Shown piece after piece: positions 6,231-10,194 of a DNA stretch of 10,194 nucleotides; the first letter of the stretch is position 1, and each line of letters starts with the position of its first letter. Under the pieces are notes generated by a model. It saw only the letters and a program-made list of their open reading frames with translations, was not told where the DNA came from and searched no databases. The position numbers were made by a program, and so were the translations under genes. This stretch comes from an uncultured Acidobacteriota bacterium (GTDB lineage: Bacteria; Acidobacteriota; Terriglobia; Terriglobales; Acidobacteriaceae): contig CAILBQ010000285.1 in NCBI GenBank assembly GCA_903832475.1, positions 1 through 10,194 on the forward strand, given 5' to 3'.

Positions 6231-6360
6231 ATTCCGATTTCTGCCGGTTTCGATCCTCCAGGAAAGCGGCTTTCGACTTCGACGGCATTTCCACGGATTT
6301 AGTCACACTTTCATATTGGTAATGTCAAGTACGATGGGTCTGCGAACATTCGAGTCAGTA

Positions 6361-6366
6361 GGGGAG
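6361..6366 (+). promoter_or_regulatory. Ribosome-binding site of the DUF4440 gene
   Basis: GGGGAG lies 5 bases before the ATG at 6372. A competing ATG at 6367 directly after it opens a different frame without DUF4440 features, so this site decides the start. I saw no convincing promoter in the rest of the divergent spacer (6078-6371). Confidence 0.6.
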
Positions 6367-6371
6367 ATGCA

Positions 6372-6956
6372 ATGCGAACAAAAGAAAGATGCCTGGCGAA
6401 GAAGGGTCTGCGATGGACGGTGCTGGCTGGACTCGCTTTGGTTTTTGGTGTTCGTGTTTTCGGCCAGGTGCTGGGCGGAGGATCTCTCGCCGGAGACTCC
6501 TCAGCGATGCCAAACCCCCTGGCCGACACCACGATGAAGCCGGGTAAAGCGCTGCTATTTGACCTCGAAGCCAAATTTGCCAAGGACACGGCGACAGGCG
6601 GGGGCAAGGCGTTTGCAACCTGGTTTGCCGACGACGCGACGACATTGAGCAATGGGCAGGCTACGGTACACGGGCGCGAGGCGATTGCTCGCAGCGCGAC
6701 GTGGGCGGCTAAGGACTACCAGCTGACCTGGACGCCGACCGATGCGGTCATGGGCCTTTCGGGGGATATGGGCTACACATGGGGACACTACGAGGGCCAC
6801 AGTCGTGATGCGGACGGGAACGCCAAAGTAACCACTGGACGTTACCTGACCATCTGGCAGAAGCAGAAGGATGGATCGTGGAAAGTGCTGCTGGACGCGA
6901 GTAATGACGAGCCGGCTGGAGCCGGCGACTGTTGCAAGTTGCCTCCCGGCATGTAA
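6372..6956 (+). CDS. Secreted DUF4440/SnoaL-like (NTF2-fold) protein
   Basis: The protein has 194 residues. Residues 1-31 form a signal peptide (positive KERCLAKKGLR, hydrophobic WTVLAGLALVFGVRVF, likely cleavage near VFG-Q), so it is exported. Residues about 62-180 match the DUF4440/NTF2-like pattern: an N-terminal helix LLFDLEAKFAKDT, AFATWFADDATTLSNGQATVHGREAI (80-105), a central GYTWGHYEGH (134-143), and the terminal strands TTGRYLTIWQKQKDGSWKVLLDASND (154-179). This fold serves as a small binding or catalytic scaffold (isomerases, hydratases, dehydratases), and most DUF4440 proteins have no known substrate. The C-terminus carries a CysCys pair (187-188), possibly a disulfide or metal ligand outside the cytoplasm. 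It is monocistronic by context: divergent from dxs and followed by a stem-loop before the kinase gene. Confidence 0.85.
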   Translation: MRTKERCLAKKGLRWTVLAGLALVFGVRVFGQVLGGGSLAGDSSAMPNPLADTTMKPGKALLFDLEAKFAKDTATGGGKAFATWFADDATTLSNGQATVHGREAIARSATWAAKDYQLTWTPTDAVMGLSGDMGYTWGHYEGHSRDADGNAKVTTGRYLTIWQKQKDGSWKVLLDASNDEPAGAGDCCKLPPGM

Positions 6957-7005
6957 GATCGGAAACATTCCGGCGTTACACTGGTTCGGCAAAGTACCCA
7001 TCCCA

Positions 7006-7025
7006 TTTGGCGGAGGTCCGCCAAA
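7006..7025 (+). terminator. Terminator-like hairpin after the DUF4440 gene
   Basis: TTTGGCGG (7006-7013) and CCGCCAAA (7018-7025) form a perfect 8-bp GC-rich stem with an AGGT tetraloop, 49 bases beyond the stop at 6956. The following bases (ACATTACTTCTGTT) are only moderately T-rich, so termination may be partial. It separates the secreted protein from the histidine kinase as transcription units. Confidence 0.55.
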
Positions 7026-7123
7026 GACATTACTTCTGTTGCAAGCCGCAGAGGCGGTTTGCTGACCCGTTTGTGCGAGAGCAAAAACTGTGCCCTTCCG
7101 CCATACTCAGAACTAATTGGTAA

Positions 7124-9559
7124 ATGGCCTCCATGTCTGCAGTTGACGATAAAGCCCGTACGGAAATTCGAGCGCTGCCTCCGGCCGCCGATCGAGAGGC
7201 CTTTGACAGCGCTCCCGACCCGTCGCTGGACGAGCTGGTTCGGCTGGCGGCGGTGCTGTCCGGGGCGGATTATGCCTACCTGGCATGGGTGGACGCGACG
7301 CGGCTTTGGTTCAAGTCAACGTATGGCTTCCTGGCGCGGGAACAGAACCTGGCGACGAGCGCTTGCAACTGGGTAGTCGCGCAGGGATCACCCTTGCTGT
7401 TGCGAGATGTGGCGGCTGAGGCGGAAGTGGATTCGCGGTTTCGTCCAGAGGGCGTGGAGCTGGAGAATGCGCTTCCCTGCCAGTCGTATCTTGGGATTCC
7501 GCTGATTGGGCCGGGCAATCGAATTTTGGGGACGCTGGCGGTGCTGGCGATTGAACCGAACCGGTTCAGCCAGGAGCATGTCAACCTGATCGGCATCCTG
7601 GCGCGGCAGGCGGTGACGCGGGTTGAGTTGTATAACCGCACAGCGGCGCAGGAGCAGGCGCAGCGGGCCCGGCAGCGGCTGGAACGGGCGCTGGCGATTG
7701 AGCGGAATTTTGTATCAGCGACGCTGGATTCGATTCCGGCGCTGGTCGCGGTGCTGGACACGGCGGGACGCATGGTACGGCTGAACCGTCCCTGCGAAGA
7801 GCTGACCGGGCTGCGGCTGACGGACATCGTCGGACGGCAGTTTGTGGACGAAGTGCTGGTGGAGCGCGAAGCGCGCGGCTGGGCTTCGGACAAGGTGCGG
7901 CTGGCGGCGAGCGGCGAAATCGTCGGGCCTTACGAGAATCTGTGGCGGACGGAGCATGGTCTGCCGCGGCGGGTTAGCTGGACGCTCCGGGCGCTGACAG
8001 CCCCGGGCAGTCTGCCGGGAACCAGTGCGGAGGTGCAGTACCTGATTGTCAGCGGGCGCGATGTGACCGGACAGCGGCAGGCCGAACAGGCGCTGCTGAC
8101 CAGCGAGACGCGCTACCGACACGTGGTCGAAAACAGCCTGGGATTTGTATTCACCTGCACGCTTGAGGGACGGCTGACTTCGCTGAACACGTACACCGCG
8201 GAGAGCCTGGGATATAAAGCCGATGATCTGACGGGGAAGCCGCTGTCGGATCTGCTGAGCAAGCCGGGCATTGAAAGCTTTGCCGACAGCTTGAAGACGG
8301 TGATCAAGACGGGCGAATACCAGGGAACGATTCCCTTCCTTCGCAAGGATGGCACCGAGCGGCGCATTGCTTTCCGCAGTCGGCGTATGGATCTGCCGGG
8401 AAGCTCCTCGTTTGTGCTGACGCATGGCATGGACGTGACGGAGCAGCAGGAAGCGGAAGACGAGTTGAACCTGATGCGGCGGCAGCGCGAGCTGATCCTG
8501 GCCGCGGTGGGTGACGGAATTTATGGCATGGATCTTGAAGGCAAGATGACCTTCATGAATCCTGCATCCGCAAAGCTGCTTGGATACACGTCCGACGAGC
8601 TGCGCGGGAAAGATGTACATGAACTGATACACCACAGCCATGCCGACGGCACGGCTCATTCCAAGGCGAATTGCCCAATCCTCCTGGGACTTCGCCGGCG
8701 CGAGGGGGTTCGCATCCGCGACGATGTGTTCTGGCGCAAAGATGGCACCTCTCTCCCGGTTGAATATGTAGCAAGTCCACTGATTGATGAAGGGCAGATA
8801 GCCGGTATGGTCGTAGCGTTTCAAGACGTGTCTGAGCGGCGACGCCTGGAGCGAATGAAGGATGAGTTCATCTCCACGGTAAGTCACGAGTTGCGCACAC
8901 CGTTAACCTCTTTGCGAGCTTCGCTGGGTTTGATTTCTTCCGGTTCGCTGGACAAACGGCCGGAGAAGCAGAAGCAGATGCTGGAAGTGGCGATTGGCAA
9001 TTGCGACCGGCTGGTGCGTCTGGTCAACGACATTCTCGATTTCGACCGCGTCGAGCGGGGCGGCATGCCGCTGCATCGCGAGGTGCTGCAGGCGGGCGAT
9101 ATTCTGCGCCGGGCCGCGGATGTCGAACACGAAGCCGCGTTGAAGGCGAATATCACTTTCCGCTTTGACGTGAAGGCGGGGATCACGGTGAATGTCGACC
9201 TGGAGCGCATTTTGCAGGTGCTGGCGGAGCTCGTTTCAAACGCAATCAAGTTTTCGCCGCCGCAGACGATCATCAAGTTGGGCGCGCAGCCGTCGGGCGA
9301 CCAGGAAGTGTGCATCATTGTCGAGGACCAGGGGCGCGGTATCCCGCAGGAAAAGCTGGATATGATCTTCGAGCGGTTTCAGCAGGGAGATGCTTCCGAT
9401 TCGCGGGCGCTGGGTGGAACGGGGCTGGGACTGGCTATCTGCCGGCGCATCATTCAGCAGCATGGCGGACGCATCTGGGCGGAAAGTGAACCTGGCAAAG
9501 GCAGCCGGTTTCTGTTCACTTTGCCTTCAGGGGAAGCGGAAATCTCTCCAGCCGCGTGA
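7124..9559 (+). CDS. Soluble sensor histidine kinase, GAF-PAS-PAS-PAS-HisKA-HATPase
   Basis: The 811-residue protein has no membrane segment or signal peptide, so it senses in the cytoplasm. Order: GAF domain (about 33-172, with SYLGIPLIGP...ILGTLAVL); a Gln/Arg/Glu-rich coiled coil (about 173-195); PAS 1 (about 196-318, ending VSGRDVTGQRQAEQ); PAS 2 (about 328-445, ending THGMDVTEQQEAED); PAS 3 (about 452-575, ending AFQDVSERRRLE). HisKA has phosphoacceptor H588 in FISTVSHELRTPL. The ATPase has N-box N706 (LVSNAIKFSPP; the usual first Asn is Glu702), G1 DQGRGIP (735-741), F-box FERFQQGD and G2 GGTGLGLAI (764-772). The catalytic core appears intact. No receiver domain or response regulator gene is present, so it is an orphan within this window. 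PAS 3 carries HHSHADGT (503-510) and C517. No good Shine-Dalgarno precedes either ATG 7124 or ATG 7133; I keep 7124 provisionally. Confidence 0.93.
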   Translation: MASMSAVDDKARTEIRALPPAADREAFDSAPDPSLDELVRLAAVLSGADYAYLAWVDATRLWFKSTYGFLAREQNLATSACNWVVAQGSPLLLRDVAAEAEVDSRFRPEGVELENALPCQSYLGIPLIGPGNRILGTLAVLAIEPNRFSQEHVNLIGILARQAVTRVELYNRTAAQEQAQRARQRLERALAIERNFVSATLDSIPALVAVLDTAGRMVRLNRPCEELTGLRLTDIVGRQFVDEVLVEREARGWASDKVRLAASGEIVGPYENLWRTEHGLPRRVSWTLRALTAPGSLPGTSAEVQYLIVSGRDVTGQRQAEQALLTSETRYRHVVENSLGFVFTCTLEGRLTSLNTYTAESLGYKADDLTGKPLSDLLSKPGIESFADSLKTVIKTGEYQGTIPFLRKDGTERRIAFRSRRMDLPGSSSFVLTHGMDVTEQQEAEDELNLMRRQRELILAAVGDGIYGMDLEGKMTFMNPASAKLLGYTSDELRGKDVHELIHHSHADGTAHSKANCPILLGLRRREGVRIRDDVFWRKDGTSLPVEYVASPLIDEGQIAGMVVAFQDVSERRRLERMKDEFISTVSHELRTPLTSLRASLGLISSGSLDKRPEKQKQMLEVAIGNCDRLVRLVNDILDFDRVERGGMPLHREVLQAGDILRRAADVEHEAALKANITFRFDVKAGITVNVDLERILQVLAELVSNAIKFSPPQTIIKLGAQPSGDQEVCIIVEDQGRGIPQEKLDMIFERFQQGDASDSRALGGTGLGLAICRRIIQQHGGRIWAESEPGKGSRFLFTLPSGEAEISPAA

Positions 9560-9562
9560 GAG

Positions 9563-9619
9563 AATGCCTTCGACTCCCTGGATGAATTGGATCAATCCGG
9601 GGTCGAGAGGGCATTTTTT
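9563..9619 (+). terminator. Strong Rho-independent terminator-like hairpin
   Basis: The left arm AATGCC (9563-9568), TCGAC (9570-9574) and CCC (9576-9578) pairs with GGG (9600-9602 region), GTCGA (9602-9606) and GGCATT (9610-9615), with small bulges. GGAT/ATCC can extend the stem inward. TTTTTT (9614-9619) follows immediately. It starts 3 bases after the kinase stop and should end that transcript. Its T-run stops two bases before the permease ATG, and its right arm contains that gene's only Shine-Dalgarno-like stretch, so an attenuator role is also possible. Confidence 0.75.
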
Positions 9620-9621
9620 GC

Positions 9622-10194
9622 ATGGCTTCCTCCCCGAATCTTCTCAATCTACTGCTCGGTCGGCCGCTGGCGACTTCCGAAGAGCGCGCTGAGCATATCG
9701 GCCCGGTTGCGGGCATTCCCATCTTTGGCCTGGATGCGCTGAGCTCCGCAGCGTATGGACCGGAAGCGGCGTTGACGCTTCTGATTCCTCTGGGGTTGAT
9801 GGGCGTGAAGGAAATTGTCCCCATCAGCCTGGCGATTCTGACGCTGCTGATTATTGTCTATTTCAGCTACCGGCAGACGATCGAAGCGTATCCGCATGGC
9901 GGCGGGTCGTTCACGGTGGCGAGTGAAAACCTGGGCGACGGTGCGGGTTTGCTGGCGGCAGCAGCGCTGATGATCGACTACGTGCTGACGGCGGCGGTGG
10001 GCATCTCTGCGGGCGTAGGCGCGCTGATCTCAGCCGCGCCCAATCTGCAGCCATACACGCTTTGGATCTGCCTGGGCATTCTGGCGCTGCTGACGCTGAT
10101 CAACATGCGCGGCGTGCACGACACCGGCGTTGTGTTCATGATTCCCACCTATCTGTTTCTGATCACGCTGCTGGTGGTGATTTGCGTTGGCGGC
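9622..10194 (+). CDS. APC-superfamily amino acid permease (C-terminus cut by window edge)
   Basis: The open frame runs 191 codons to the last base with no stop, so only the first part of a multi-span transporter is seen. The N-terminus LLGRPLATSEE (11-21) is followed by GIPIFGLDALSSAAYGPEA (31-49), the glycine/serine-rich first-helix signature of this APC group. Membrane segments are about 30-60, 66-83, 107-138, 146-161 and 168-191, with the loop SYRQTIEAYPHGGGSF (82-97) after the second. Such proteins move amino acids or related amines across the inner membrane by proton or sodium coupling; the substrate is not predictable here. The start at 9622 fits family N-termini, but the leader is odd: GAGAGG (9605-9610) is 11 bases away and lies in the arm of the preceding terminator hairpin. 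It could be poorly translated, or regulated by that structure. Confidence 0.9.
   Translation, partial: MASSPNLLNLLLGRPLATSEERAEHIGPVAGIPIFGLDALSSAAYGPEAALTLLIPLGLMGVKEIVPISLAILTLLIIVYFSYRQTIEAYPHGGGSFTVASENLGDGAGLLAAAALMIDYVLTAAVGISAGVGALISAAPNLQPYTLWICLGILALLTLINMRGVHDTGVVFMIPTYLFLITLLVVICVGG

Noticed and set aside
7715..8887. 390-codon minus-strand open frame opposite the histidine kinase
   Set aside because: The composition is low-information and Arg/Gln/His-rich, and it is antisense to intact PAS domains. No ribosome site or domain supports it.
1..10194. Mobile element, defence system or CRISPR
   Set aside because: No transposase, integrase, recombinase, nuclease, helicase or direct-repeat array was seen. 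All intact genes are housekeeping, signalling, transport or small-molecule families.

Overview
The window looks like chromosomal DNA of a GC-rich soil bacterium, most likely Acidobacteriota (class Terriglobia, formerly Acidobacteriaceae). This is an inference from three things: the DXS variant (GDAAFTNG and NEWSID motifs), the mixture of families (DUF4440 protein, multi-PAS histidine kinase, APC permease of the FGLDALSSAAYGPEA type), and a convergent intergenic spacer that resembles short repeats I recall from Acidobacteriaceae genomes. No phage, transposase, integrase, CRISPR array, tRNA or rRNA was seen. It reads as an ordinary chromosomal stretch with one small accessory module at its left end.

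Layout. (1) 1-2201 is a divergent regulatory module. A TetR-family repressor (minus strand, cut by the window edge) faces a three-gene plus-strand operon encoding a DUF4267 membrane protein, a DUF1772 (anthrone-oxygenase-like) membrane protein and a metal-binding cupin. The AT-rich spacer of about 133 bp between them carries a good sigma70-type promoter for tetR, with its start point at or next to the ATG (a probable leaderless mRNA), and several related 15-bp near-palindromes that are good candidates for the TetR operator. (2) 2202-2395 is a convergent spacer with a perfect 10-bp stem-loop and a REP-like look. (3) 2396-4000 (minus) encodes an exported amidohydrolase-fold protein that appears to lack most of the metal ligands of its superfamily. 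(4) 4176-6077 (minus) is dxs, the first enzyme of the MEP isoprenoid pathway. (5) 6372-6956 (plus) is a secreted DUF4440/SnoaL-like protein, followed by a hairpin. (6) 7124-9559 (plus) is an 811-residue soluble GAF-PAS-PAS-PAS histidine kinase with no response regulator beside it. (7) 9622 to the end (plus) is the N-terminal part of an APC-family permease. A strong terminator-like hairpin with a T-run ends two bases before its start codon.

Working together. Only the TetR/DUF4267/DUF1772/cupin group has the architecture of a functional unit: a ligand-responsive repressor controlling small membrane proteins plus a possible dioxygenase or isomerase, plausibly for sensing and modifying a hydrophobic aromatic or quinone-like compound. 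The other genes appear to be separate transcription units. The most notable points are the operator array, the degenerate active site of the amidohydrolase and the hairpin abutting the permease start.
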